A stretch of DNA of 64,000 nt from Simmondsia chinensis (taxonomy: Eukaryota > Streptophyta > Magnoliopsida > Caryophyllales > Simmondsiaceae). This document shows positions 25,774 to 38,600 of the stretch, piece after piece. The stretch lies in contig JAGTTD010000020.1 of assembly GCA_018398585.1 (NCBI GenBank), positions 24,462,350 to 24,526,349 on the forward strand, given 5' to 3'. The position numbers and the translations under genes are program-made. Positions within the stretch are counted from its first letter, which is position 1, and each line of letters starts with the position of its first letter. The notes under the pieces were generated by a model, which had not been told where the DNA came from, ran no database searches, and saw nothing but the letters and a program-made list of their open reading frames with translations.

Positions 25774-26784
25774 CTGCAAATTAGGGCAGACAAATTCTCA
25801 AAACTGAGACAGTATACACTGAAATCTACTGTGCATGCACATGACGAAATTAAATACCACTCAAGTATGTCACCTGATACACCCCCTTGCACTAAAATTT
25901 TAGCCAAATATATACATATAAAAATACCATAAAAGTAGTAGCACGGTCATTCAAGATTTTTGATAAAGCCCATTCTATGTGGTCCAACACCGCTAAAACA
26001 AACTATTCAATGGCTTCAGCAGATACCTTTTCTGACTGGCAATATTAAAGGTTTAAGTTGGTGAAAAAAGGTGTGCTCTAATATGTTTCCTTGTGCGAAT
26101 GATATTAGAATTAAAATGTGGATAATGTACAAGTCTATCCAATATCTTAAACTATATTAATATAATATTAACATTAACGACCGCTGAGATTTAAACTTGT
26201 AACACCTCAATTAACAAAACTATAATATTATGTCAAGGAACCAACTATCCACAAGCTTAACATGGGTGAAAGTTTAAAAATTATTTTATTTCTGTAGAAA
26301 GAGCTCAAACAAATATGTTCCAAAAGCTGAAATAGATGAATCATAGTCATAACATTGTGCCTTGACAGGAATCTCTTTGAGACGCTGAGTTTGTAGTTTT
26401 TAATGTAATATAAGCCATTTAATGTTTACTGCACTTAAAGCATGATAATACAAAAAGATACTAGGGGAAGGATAAGCGTCAATTTTTGACACTAAAGGCT
26501 CAGAAGAGCCAAATTTCAAAGGATGATTCGCTTCATTGGTTACATTGTTTTTGATACAAAGGAAAAACTGGGGTGGGTGGGTCATTTGGTGAATTGGGTC
26601 CTACTAAAGGGGCAATTCCGTCAATCTATAATAACTCCTCCATCTTAGCCGAGAATTAAGGAGCAAAAAGGACTTGAGTAAAAGACTATCGAGTATAGAG
26701 CACCTACTATAGAATATAAAATACAATATATTTGAAACTTTTATTATATTTTTTATGCAGAAAGTCCCAATATTTTTTAGGTAA

Positions 26785-26875
26785 GTACGGACAAGAGGAT
26801 TTGAAGCTATGATATTTTGTCATAAAGCTAGAAATTCGGTTGCGTTTTTTTACCACTAGACAAAGGGCTTCTTTT
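26785..26875 (-). mobile_element. tRNA-derived SINE head remnant
   Basis: On the minus strand 'tttgtctagtggtaa' resembles an RNA polymerase III A box and 'agcttcaaatcct' a B box, about 45 nt apart as in tRNA-derived SINEs. Anticodon-arm pairing is poor, so it is not a working tRNA gene. Ends and target duplication are not visible. Confidence 0.35.
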
Positions 26876-28112
26876 TTGAACCGAGTTACAGTAAAAGGGG
26901 CTCCTAATTCTTCTCTTCAGCAACTCACACAGTGAAAGACCTTCTACAAGAGGATAAAGAAGATAGGTAGAAGCAGCAACCGGAGAGCCAGATGTTTAAG
27001 AAGATGAACAGAACAAGTCCCACATTGTGACCTAACATCAAAAGTTTTTCACAGAGATTCTTATAGAAAGAAGAGAAATCCCCCCTCCAAAGAAAAAGAG
27101 AAAACCTCAAAAGTAGCATCATCACACTTTCGGGAAGTGGTAACCCGCATTCTTTTTTTCCCCCCAGAAAAATCCATTTAAAACAGAGATTATTGTAGAC
27201 TTACAATTATTTAAACAAAATGTATAGTAAATGTGACAAAGAAAATCAGACATTATCAGTTGTGGTCCTCAAAGTCTAGGCTATATTATACCCACTTTTG
27301 CGTCTCCCCACCAACTCTAATCGTGCTGAAGAGGGCGGGGCAGCAACCCCCGAGCATCACCATGGACAAGTAAAGTACTTGCCCAAATTGCCCCAACATA
27401 GGTGTATAATGCATCCGAAACTAAGTACAGAGCAGCAAAGTACTGGTCACCAAGGCGCTCACACATGTCATCTCTAGGGTATGAGTTGAGGAATGACGTT
27501 AAAAACCCATCGAAAAACAGGAAGCAAGTAAAAACCTATGAAAAAACAATAAGAAAGAAGAAACCCATTATGAACAGTTGGTCACCTCAGAGGAAGTGGA
27601 AGCAAGAGAGCATTCCTTCCAGCGGCTACAGTCCTTCTGTCCTTGACAAAGCATGTGAAGAACCCCAGAAAGTGTGGTGAAATGAAAGAGCAGTGAAGAG
27701 GAGAGAAAGAGAGAGGGTAGGATGCAGGAGCAGCACAGAGTCCAAGGGTGAAAGAGAGACAACAGAGGAGAGGCGCGGGGCTTGGGACATTGTGTTGTCG
27801 CTTCCTCCCTTGTTTTTGTTTTTGAAAATTAAATCATTTCCAATTCCTCTTTCACGTCCGCTCTCTTTGAATTGGAGATAATGGGCCTGGCCATTATTGT
27901 GAGCTCCTTGGGCTTTTGGCATTTAAAGATGACTCCTGGGCTGGCCTGCTTCATATTCCTGGTATGATGGGGACCGGAGGAATGAATTGGGATTGGGAGA
28001 GGGGCTTTTGGCGCAGGCAATCTCTGTTGTCCTGCCAATATAATTTATATATATATAATGTCACTATTATATGTAAAATAAATATAATTTATATATTAAA
28101 TATAGAATATAA

Positions 28113-28362
28113 CCTGAGAGGGTACCAACATGCAAGTATCGGATCCCATTATAACTTTAAAGTTAAGTATGTTTGAGCGAGAGTAGTACCAAGATGAATT
28201 ATTTTCTGGAAAGTCCTCGTGTTGCACCCCTCAGGTTGAGGGTACTCGGAAACAGCTTCTATTCAGGGTAGCATTTTAAAGGGGGAAGACTGCGTACATC
28301 CACCTCCCAGACCTGATTATTGGGCGGGAGTCCTTGGGAAATTGGGAATATATGTTGCTTTT
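28113..28362 (+). mobile_element. 5S-rRNA-derived SINE, full length, diverged
   Basis: A diverged 5S-like head (cggatcccattataac, gtagtaccaagatga, aagtcctcgtgttgca) is followed by the shared 3' domain (ggaaacagcttctattcagg, gactgcgtacatcc, gggcgggagtcc). It is flanked by an 18-bp direct repeat with two mismatches: attaaatatagaatataa (28095-28112) and attaaatataaaacataa (28363-28380). That duplication and the lack of LTRs identify a SINE insertion. Confidence 0.85.
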
Positions 28363-28849
28363 ATTAAATATAAAACATAAATCATTAATGTATAGACTTT
28401 AATTTGTTTATAGTTTATATTAGGGTATATGAAATTATTTATAGGCTACTAAAGCCGATTTATAGCCACAAAACAAGAAACCCTACAATTGCAAAATTAC
28501 GAAAATGCTACCGCATTAGCCGTCTAGAGGCCGAATTGGGGCAAAACAGGTGGGGCCAGTGGATCATTGTTTCTAGGGTGCCCATTTGTATTTTTGGTCT
28601 TTTAACTGCTTTATAAACTATTCGGCTAAAAAAACCCGAAATTTTTAGACTTTTTTCTCAAAGAAAGGATCTTTCCGAGACACCATTTATAATAGTAGAA
28701 TACAAGAACTTGATCCCCGTATAAGAAATAGAGAGTCCAAATTTTGCAATCCAAAACAGTCACGTATTTATTTATGTTACGGTACTAATTTAAACTTTTT
28801 ATACAGTTATATAGCACTTACCGAGTTCTTATTAAATTGTTCGCGAACG

Positions 28850-28985
28850 TTAACGAGCCGAGCACCCCCTGTTCAAACTTGGCTCGATAAGCTATCGAGC
28901 CCTCATAATGAACACGAACGAGCTCTAATTGATTTCAAACACGAATAATTCATCGAACATTGGACTTGTTTACACCCCTCAACAG
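28850..28985. mobile_element. hAT-MITE-like terminal fragment
   Basis: The stretch ends in 'ttgtttacacccctc', whose reverse complement (gaggggtgtaaacaa) resembles plant hAT termini, and contains several gctcg/cgagc words as in the subterminal parts of such MITEs. Only one end is recognisable. Confidence 0.35.
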
Positions 28986-29922
28986 GATAGAAGCACCATT
29001 CAGCCAAAAGGGAAGGCATGGGAGAGCACTGCAGGTTGAAACGGGACAACCCCGTTTCTAATGTGATGGTGTTGCCTCATGGAGACCATAAGAAAGGTCA
29101 ACAAACAAATCATGCATACAATTGGGATTGGGTGAGCCGTCACACTCCGTTACAACACTTGTTTACCGCAATTATTATTATTTTAACTTGACAAAATGTC
29201 CCATCCCATGGTTTATATGGTCCCAATTCTTTCTTTATGATCTCTTTTTCTTTTAAATCTAAATACAAATATATTTCTTAAATATCTTGCTTTGCTGCCG
29301 ACATGGGATCCTAGAAGAAGTCAAACCGGACTTCGATCTACTACTAATTAGGAAATGAGCAATAGTTTTTTGTGCATATTTTAAGAAGGCGGCCTACTTA
29401 TAGGCCATAAATCTATTTATTAGAGGAGGCAATTGAGAAGACGGAAAAAAAAAAGTGGCAAATACGGTGGATTGATGATACACGTGCATATGACTCTCAA
29501 GGCAGCTCTTAGAACGTTAGAAAATCAAGGAACAAGACAACATATAAAGAGACTCGTTCACTCTCAAACTTTTTATGCGAAAGAAGTTATCTTGATTAAA
29601 ATCAAAACACTCATATACAAAGAATATCTGAAAGAAAGGACAAGTGAAAGAGCAGAGGGGGCAGAGGCGAGTCCGTAGGCGCTCCCCGACTGATGAGAGT
29701 ATGCGTCCACACCTTGCAATCTACTCTAATATATAATATATAATATATCATATAATATGATATAATATATAATAATATTAGGAAGCACATGCACATGGCC
29801 ACCCCCCACCCCTACTCCGCCACTTGAACCAATAAAATCCATCCCCCCCCCCCCCAATATATTACATATACCAACACCCCACCCCACCCCAACTGAAAGA
29901 GCAGAGAAATTACGGCCACGAA

Positions 29923-32900
29923 ATGAGGACAAGCAACCACCTGATTGGCGTTGTCAACTTCCTTACTTTCCTTCTCTCCATCCTCATCCTTGGTGGTGGT
30001 ATTTGGCTTGCCACCAGGGCCTCCTCCACCGACTGCTTGCGCTTCCTCCAATGGCCTTTGATTATTATCGGTGCTTCTCTTATGGTTGTTTCCCTTGCTG
30101 GCTTTGCTGGTGCCTGCTACCGTAACACTTTTCTCATGTACTTTTACTTGTGGGCTATGTTCTTCATCCTCGCCGCTCTCATCGGCTTCGTCATTTTTGC
30201 TTATGCTGTTACCGATAAGGGCTCCGGTCGACCCGTTTTGAATCGGGCTTACCTCGACTACTACTTGCAGGACTATTCCGGTACTTGGCTCGGTGATAGA
30301 GTGTCCGATTCTAGCTACTGGGTCAAGATTCGCTCTTGTATTAGGGATTCCAGGGTGTGTAGCAGGATGGGCAGAGACGTTCATGGGGCTCCCGAGACGG
30401 CTGATATGTTCTATGTGCGAAAGCTTAGTCCCATTCAGGTACGTCACCGCTATAATCGCTCTCTTATTTCACTGAGTTTTGGTTGTTATGTGGTTGATGG
30501 ATCCATATATCTGTAGCTGCTTTGTCTTCTGGGTTTTGTTCTGTTTTCATGATTCAAGATTTTGGTTGAAAGTTTTAGATTGATTGTTCATTACTTGATT
30601 GATAGCTGGCTGTTTTTTGATGATTGACCATTTGGGTTATTTATTTTTATAGAAAATTTTTAAATGTTCGTGTTTTTAGATTCACTGGATTTGAAAGTTA
30701 TTGGTTATCTCTGAGGTTGTCTAATAGCTAGCTGGCTGTTTTCTGCTATGGGTTTGCTCAGCTTTCAGGGATGGGGATTTGGGTTGAATGTTTTCAATTT
30801 TAATAAGAGCTTGCTAGCTAGATGACTTATTTGCTTTCTGCGTTTGTTCTGCTTTGATAATTAGAGATGTTGATTGAATACTTTGAATTTACTGGATTGA
30901 ACTTTTGGATCGATTGGATTGAAATTTTATCTTTCCTTTTTCTGTGATTGCTTTACCTTTAATTAATCTACTTTGAGTTGGGTCATGTATAAGCTGGCTA
31001 GTTTTTTATTTGAAATTCAAATTTTGGGGGAGCGTGTAAGAAAACATTAATTGTTGGGCTGGGAAAGTACGGTGGATTCATTACTAAAGTGGTAGTATGA
31101 TTTCATCACGCGTAACTACTAAGAAACTGCAATACAACGCAGTAAGATAAAGATTTTCTTTTTAATCTTATCTTATGTAACAAACTGGATTGACTGATTT
31201 GCTTAATATGTCGTATTTCAAGACAAACTGGACATGACTGCATGAGACCTCGGTTTATCTGTTCGAAAGATGCTTTATATATACAGTTTATATTTAGTTG
31301 CATATATAATATATAATATATTAATACATCAATAGTCCGATGGTAAAAATGATACTACATAATTGCTTAGGACTTTTAAGACAATTTCTCATGTTCAAAC
31401 AACTTCCAATAAAGAAAGTTTATTTAAAAGTTGTTTATTATAAACAGTTAGAAAAATATAACTAATTTTTGTGATTTAATAATTTTATGTTAATATTATT
31501 GTATTGAAATTGTATATGAATTGTATGTGGCTATTGAAATTGTATCGGAGGGGTGCAGCCAGGGGTAGATTGATAATTGAATCACTAATAAATGATTTTA
31601 TTGCCGTCAATATCTGCGATCTCATCTCATGTGCCATTTATTGCACCGAAAATAATTAAAAACTTACTAGCTCCTATTTTCAATATAAAGAGTACCATTT
31701 AGGAGTTTTTTTTTTTTTTTTTACTAAAAATTATATATACTTTAGGTGTGGTTTTAGAAAAAAATATTTAACTTTTTTAATTTTTTAAAGTCACACCTAA
31801 ATTTTTTTTAAAAATTTCAATGTAATACCTACTGCTGACACCTTTAACTTTTCGTCAAATAAATGTCGTATTTTGGGGTATAAATGCATCTAAATATCAA
31901 GTCTAACTTAATTTAATTAAATTATATTAAGTAATGTATTTTGCAAATTATGAAATTATCCTTCACTTCTGAATTTGTAAAATTGTTAAGGGTTTGACAC
32001 GTTGTTACAACCTTTTGCCACCAAAAAAATTTAGCAATATTTTTTATTTTGTAAAATTGTTTATAATTTATTGATGAAAATTAAGTTCTATAAGGTTGTT
32101 CGGTAATTTCGTATTTATTTTAATGAAAAGTTAACGGTGTTAATATTAGGTGTGACATTGAAATTTTTTTAAAAAGTTTAGATGTGACTTTAAAAAATTA
32201 GAAAAGTTGTAGTTTTTTGAAACCGTACCTAAAATGTTGGTGGTTTTCAATTAAAAAACCCTACTATTGACAACTACGTTTACTTTATATTTAATTCATA
32301 TAAAATATATTTCTTTTTCTTTTTGATAAATTCATATAAATATTTTTCATTTATAAAATAATTGTTTAATATTAAGGATTAAGTGGATATAACTTTACGG
32401 GATACAAAAATGGACATATTCTTTTGGGAATCTACTACTAGTATTGCTCCTTTTGCATTTACAAATTATTGACCAAAGAAAAAAAATATCGTTACTAACA
32501 TAACGTGATTGTATGTAGGTTCATTCAGATTTTATTCAAACTTAAGGATTAAAAGTAGCTTATATTACTTCAAAAAGCCTAACATGATTCCAATGACTTG
32601 TTATGTGATGAAGTATGCGGAACTAGTTGCAGTTTGATTCCATGGATTTGACCCTCCTTTGTGATGCGGAACGGAAACGTAAAATTCAAATAAAGGACGT
32701 CAATTTGAAGAATAAACTCGGAATTACTGAAAGAAAGAAAATAACTAGGGTTTTGAAATTTGAAATTGATGAATGAGCCATACAGTCAACTATAGAGAAT
32801 ATTTAAAGGCAAATTAGAAACCCTAAAACGTCAAATTATGAAATATCCTTAAATATGAAATTATAAAAATGCTCCTAAAGTACAAAATTACAGAAATACC

Positions 32901-35623
32901 CGTTTGGGTTTCTGGTGCTCTAATTGTTCCATGAACTTTTCGGCTGGGTGTCTTACATCAGTCCCCTCCACTTGAAAAGAACTCGACCCCGAGTTAATTT
33001 CTAGGTAGACTAGGGATGGCAATGAGGCAGGTAAAACCCATTACTTGCGGATACTCGCCCCTTTTGGGGTGGGTAGGGGTATAAGCGAAGTGGGTAGCAG
33101 GAATGGGTTGGGTGTACCCGCAATGGGTATGGGGTGGGTGCGGGTGTAGTATTGTACCCTATAACCTCCCTGCCCCACCTTATACCCACCATACCTGCTC
33201 CATTTTATATCCAATTAATTATCAAATTAAAAAAATATATGCTTAAACTCAATTATCTAAATTACTTAATCAATGTTATACAAGAATACAATTGAATATT
33301 TAAAAATAGCATTAAAGAATTAATATGGGCGGGTATGGATAATCGTTTTGTACCCACATTAGGACGAGTAATGGATACCCGCAGGTAATGGGACGGGTAT
33401 GGGTATCCACTTCATACTCGTGATGGGTAATGGGCCGAGTATGGGTGTAGATTTGGGTGGCGGGTGCGGGTATGGAGGAGGCATTCCTCGTACCCGCCCC
33501 ACCCCATTGCCATCCCTAGGTAGAACGGTGCCTCAAAAGGGTGATAGTCATAAATGTCTACCACGTTGAAGGTTCTGGATATTCCTATACTCTTCGGTAG
33601 TTCCATCACGTAGGCATTAGCATTGATCCTCATTAGAATTTTATACGGATCATGCTTCTTCAATTTGAGCTTGTTGTACGTTCCCACAAGAAATCTCACC
33701 TTGCGCAGAAATACCATTACCATATTACTTTCATGAAAGAGCTTTTCCTGTCGTTGCTTGTCAGCGGGGGCTTTATACTTAATATTCTTCTTTTCTATCT
33801 TATGTCGAACCTCGGCCTATACAGCTTGGAGTCTGTGTGAGATCTTAAGGTCCTTCTCAAAATCAAACTTTGAAATTATGATAGACAAAGTGATCGCTCT
33901 TCCACTTTAGAAGTGTCTAACACCTTTGCTAAAGGTGCCATGGTAATCTTATGAACTCCGTAATTAAATACATACAAATTATCTCTATTTGGCAGCTCTC
34001 TCTCTCCCCAACAACTAGCATTGGACTCGAATGGCGCTTTTCATTGGTGTCCATGAGATCACCAGCACCTTCATCTCCTTGTATTAACTGAGAATTTTTA
34101 CATTCTGTTCCATCTGTTTGCAGAGGAATATAGTTTATTGATTTGTCTGGGGAATGGGTTACATTAGTCAGCTACTCTTTTGGAGCAGGTGGTGAATTTT
34201 CTCTGACAGGTGGCCTAGATCTTTTCTAAGAAGATTCTTTTACCGATTTTACTGAAGATTCGACTCTTTTGTTGCTTTCCTTCAATTCAGCCTTCAACGC
34301 CATATTGTACGCTTCATACACAATCCACAATACTTTAATTTTGAATTGACGATTTCAGCCCATTAATCGCGAGACGCGTTGAACCTCAGTTTCAAATAGA
34401 TTATCTCTCGCTGTAAGTCTCAAAAATTCAGCAGTATAATTAGCTGTGGAGCAGTAACCTTGCATGCAATTCTTATACATCTGAAAAAGATTTTGCTCAT
34501 AATATGGTGGGAGAAATCTTCCCCTTAATAGCTTACTCATTTTCCTTCTGCTCCTGATTTTAGCTTTTCTCTTCCTTTCACGATTTTGTTGCATCCGGTC
34601 CCACCAAACTGAAGCGCCACCCTTCAATTTTTAAGCCATCAGTTTAACTCTTCGATGTTCAAGCACATCCATCATATTAAAGAAACGTTCAACCTCTGAA
34701 AGTCAATCAAAAACATCTTTAATATTTAAGTTACCATTGAAGGTAGTTAACTCTGCTTTAATACGATAACCATCATCGTCCTGATCTTAACGAGGGGGTG
34801 AGCTTCTCCTTCCTCGCCCAAGACCTTCGAAAGCTTTATTTGAATCGGAGAGTCACCATCACTGAGGTTTCGTCGATTAGGAGCACTACAAGCATTAGGG
34901 TTTGGGTCTGGATAACCTTGGGCAACTCCCACAGCACGAACATCACCTATGGATGGGATAGGGTTGTTGTCAACACCGAGAGCACGACGCAACAACCCTA
35001 AAAACTTAGCCATCTCACGCCTCTATTCTTCAATGGCAGCCCATGGAGCAGCCTTTCCACGACCAGCGTCAGTAAGGTTTGTTTCGTTGCCTGATTGGCC
35101 ATTACCCCAAGCGAAATCCTGCTCTGATACCAATTGATGCGGAACGGAAACGTAAAACTCAAATTAAGCACATCAATTCAAAAAATAAACTCGGAATCCG
35201 ACAAAAGAGAGAAAATAACTAGAGTTTTGAATTTTGAAATTAATGAATGAGCCATACAATCAACTATAGAGAACATTTATTGGCAAACTAGAAACTCTAC
35301 AACACAAAATTACAAAAATATCCTTAAATATGAAATTATGAAAATACTCCTAAAATACGAAAAAACAAAAATAGCCATTTGAGTTTCTGGTGATCTAAAC
35401 TTTTTGGTTGCTTGTCCTACATCACTCCGTTTACCTTTTCTGGAAAGCCTTTGTACTTTACTACTGCTCCTCAAAGGTATTGGGTCAAATGCAAGGAGAT
35501 GAAATCTCGTTGTGCATCTATGTAATAGCTGTTCTCATGATTGGTAGCCCAAAATCTCATGTGATCTCTTGTCCATTGTAACTCATGATATTATTGAAGG
35601 TAATTTCTTGCCTCAGGGCGTTT

Positions 35624-35656
<33 letters not shown>

Positions 35657-38600
35657 AAAAGAAAAGAAATCCCGTTGTGCTCTAGCCCATCGTCAGTGTA
35701 AGGTACCCATTCAATGGCACGTTAACCCTTTCAAGACCCTGCTTGATTTTAACTTTGAGCATTATGCCCTAAAATTTGTACCACAATATGGAGGATTGCC
35801 ACCTCAAATATTGCAATAGCAATGATTTCTCTCGAAAATTTAACCACATAGCAAAGATGCCCTAATTACAAAAAGTCATTACAGGTATAGGAGCTTATAA
35901 AATGCCTCCTCCAGCCATTGTGTTATGAATTTCGAGCTAGCCATTACATTTTGCAGCTGTCCTGATGTGTTACAAAATGTGATGGCTAGCTCGAAATTTA
36001 GAACGCAACGGCTGGAGGAGGCATTTTGTAAGCTCCTATATGTTCAACTTCTTGTCACGCTATGACCATGAGTCCATGACTATATGTTCGTGAACTGCTA
36101 TGTGATTCAGGGAGTCATGCAAATTATGCAAAAGAGAGTCAATTGAAGAAAAGGTAGGGTTGATTATCCAGATACTGTCAAGATCCATGTCAATTATTTT
36201 CAATTTTAGTGAGTTAGAACGTCCATTTTCTTTTGCTAGTGTGGAAAGCAAGTGATTCAGAGCGCATTTTTGATATCCTCTGTTTTCTACAAAAAGAGGT
36301 GCTGATAGCCTCTTTTGGGGGGTTTACAATGCACAGATCCCACTTTCTTACCTTATCCTCTTTGGCTTTTACATGTAATATATATTTGTTTTGACTTACC
36401 ATGTCATACAATATCTCTGGTGCAACGTCATTTTGGCTAGCCCAGTCTTTCCAATGCATAGCGATTAAAATTATGATGCCCTTATTATCTGATGTTTGTA
36501 TTGCTTGTATCTCTGGCAAACATTTTGCCCTTGCTTTTATGCCCTTTTAAAGTACTTTTGTTATGTTTTATATATTAAGATGGTTTTGCTAGCATTTTCC
36601 TTTGCTTCTTTGTTCCAATTCTCAACTTCGTGATTTTTTTTATCAATGTGGGAGTTTCTTTGTCTCCATACTTGAACCCATGATTTCAGCTAAGACATGT
36701 CTCAAATACTTTTCCTATATGCCTCAATGTGTTTTGTATCAAATTACCGTCCTAAAATCAGTATATGCTTTTGCTTCTCAAAAACTTGTTATTGTGCTTA
36801 AAGTTTCTGGTAATGTTTACAATGTCTCACTGTATGTTTATTTCCTGTTTGATCACTTCAAATTTGAAGTTTGCAATTGGGAAAAGCCGGCATGTTCCGG
36901 TTGTGCCGAAGATAGAATCATATCACAGATTCTTTTGTGTGGTTGCTGTTGCGGTATTGTATATTTAGATGTTCCATTCTGGGTTATAGTTAGTTATTTC
37001 TAAGCCTTGTTTGGAAAAAAAAGATTTGAAAATAAATAGTTTATAAGATTTAAGTGCATTTATAAGCATGTTTTTGCAAATTAAATACACTGCATATGCA
37101 TAAATAGACCTTATGTATGGCAAATAATATGAGGACTAATTCAAAATTGATAGTAGCAATCGTACTACCAGATGGGTACAGTGTACTTACGTAAGTAATA
37201 GCACAGGGGACCCCAGAAAGCTAACTCTTTTGGCTTCCGGAAACAAAGTAAGACTGATATCGTTTCGGATGTTACTCTTTATGCATTCCATATCACTTGC
37301 AACTTTTACGCTTCCTCACATGGTGGAACCCTTATGCCATCTAGGAGCTTTTTGAGAATATGGGGCCCGTAGTTTGTATAATCCTCTTTCCATTATTCAT
37401 TTGTATTGTAAATTTCAGTCCGCAGTTGTAGTTGTGGTTGTGGTTGTGGTTGTAGTGATTCGGAAGTGGGATGCATTAGACACTTACATTGTTTCATAGT
37501 GATTATGCGATGGAACGGTTAGATCAAAATCCATTATTGTAAAATGCATTACATTATTCTTTGATTCCGTGAAGAGTTCATAGGGGTAAAGAGGGGGTAT
37601 TAGAGAGAGGAAAGAGGGTTATTTGAATATGTTTGATAATAGTAAAGAAGAAGGAATGATTTATCCTTGTTTGCCAATTGGTTAAAGCAATAATTGTTTT
37701 AAAAAATTTATAGAGACGAAAGTATTTTTAAGATCTCACTTTACTCCCATTTACACCCAAATTGAGGGATAATGTTTTATAGGGGTAATGCTGTTGTATT
37801 ATTTTTTTGGTAAAACAATATCTGGTTGTTTTAATTACCCGGTGGATATTTCTTGTTCCCGCTACCCAATGCCAGCTATTCATGTGGTGTTAGATCTTGC
37901 CTCGTGTCGTTTTCTCAGCCTTTGGATGAGCTGCTTCGTCCTGTTGATATAAACCCTCTTTTTCTTAGGGTTTTGTTGGGTTATTTTACAGATGAGATTT
38001 ACAGTGAGCTTTTGAGTGAGAGCAAAAGGGGGTTTCTCTGGTGAACAAAACGCAGAGGGGAGAGAGAGAGATTGGCTTTCTAGGGAGAGAGAGCTTGTAT
38101 GAGGCGAGAGAAAACTTATAGACTGAGGTTGGAGGGCTGAAGAAGGAGAAGATGGTGGTGAACCTTTGGAGCTCGGGATGCTTGGTTCAAGGCGGTGACT
38201 CGAAGGCATAGTCCCAGATGAGGTCTTCTTCAAGGATACAGCTAGGGTTTGGATCTCTAGATTGTTCTTCGCTCATATTGCTCGGTTATGGCTTTTCTCT
38301 TGTTCTTCCCGCTTTCTTGCTTTAATCTCTGTTGTTTTTCATTTTTAGACTTGATGCTCAATCTGTGTTTGTAACCATAAATTACTGATAGTGGATTTGA
38401 CTCCTCTGAAAACCGAGGCTCATGGACTAGGATCTCGTTGAGGTGCCGAACCACGTATATCATGTGTTCTTCATTGTTTTCATTGTTTCTGGTTCAATTT
38501 CTGCTCGATTTCAATTGTGGGTTTTTCGTTGCTTAGTGCTTGGACAAGATTCTGTTTTCGAGTTGGGTTCAGGTCTGATTTTAGGCCCGAATTCACAACA

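Larger units (their letters stand above)
25775..29922. other. Region between the divergent ICR and tetraspanin genes
   Basis: The ICR gene (-) and the tetraspanin gene (+) point away from each other, so both promoters should lie here. It holds a CT-rich block (about 27560-27760), a tRNA-like SINE remnant (about 26790-26870), a 5S-type SINE (28113-28362), a hAT-MITE-like end (about 28850-28985), an AT-rich tract (29725-29785) and a 13-nt C run (29843-29855). No additional protein gene is recognised. Confidence 0.5.
32662..35424 (-). mobile_element. Deleted Ty3/gypsy LTR retrotransposon
   Basis: Two similar direct repeats bound the element: left LTR 32662-32960 and right LTR 35135-35424, both starting TGATGCGGAACGGAAACG and ending TACATCA. 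On the minus strand a Met-tRNA primer site (TGGTATCAGAGC, about 35121-35132) follows the 5' LTR, and a purine tract (complement of gtcccctccactt, about 32961-32973) precedes the 3' LTR. Only about 2.2 kb lies between the LTRs; gag and the very end of pol survive, while protease, reverse transcriptase, RNase H and most of integrase are missing. The flanks ctttg and ctccg could be a decayed 5-bp duplication. Confidence 0.9.

Noticed and set aside
26785..26875. Functional tRNA gene
   Set aside because: Box-like motifs are present but the stems do not pair, and there is no clear anticodon or terminator.
27402..27922. Overlapping frames on both strands in the ICR upstream region
   Set aside because: They are products of a CT/GA-rich leader block; no motif, and a 5'UTR or promoter role is likelier.
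36214..36519. 101-codon minus frame in the tetraspanin intron
   Set aside because: It briefly looked like an RPA or Helitron-related piece, but I could not name a conserved motif and no Helitron ends are visible.
37880..38463. Minus-strand frames in the LTR at 37792-38600
   Set aside because: Low-complexity Ser/Pro-rich peptide opposite a GA-rich leader; LTR sequence explains it.
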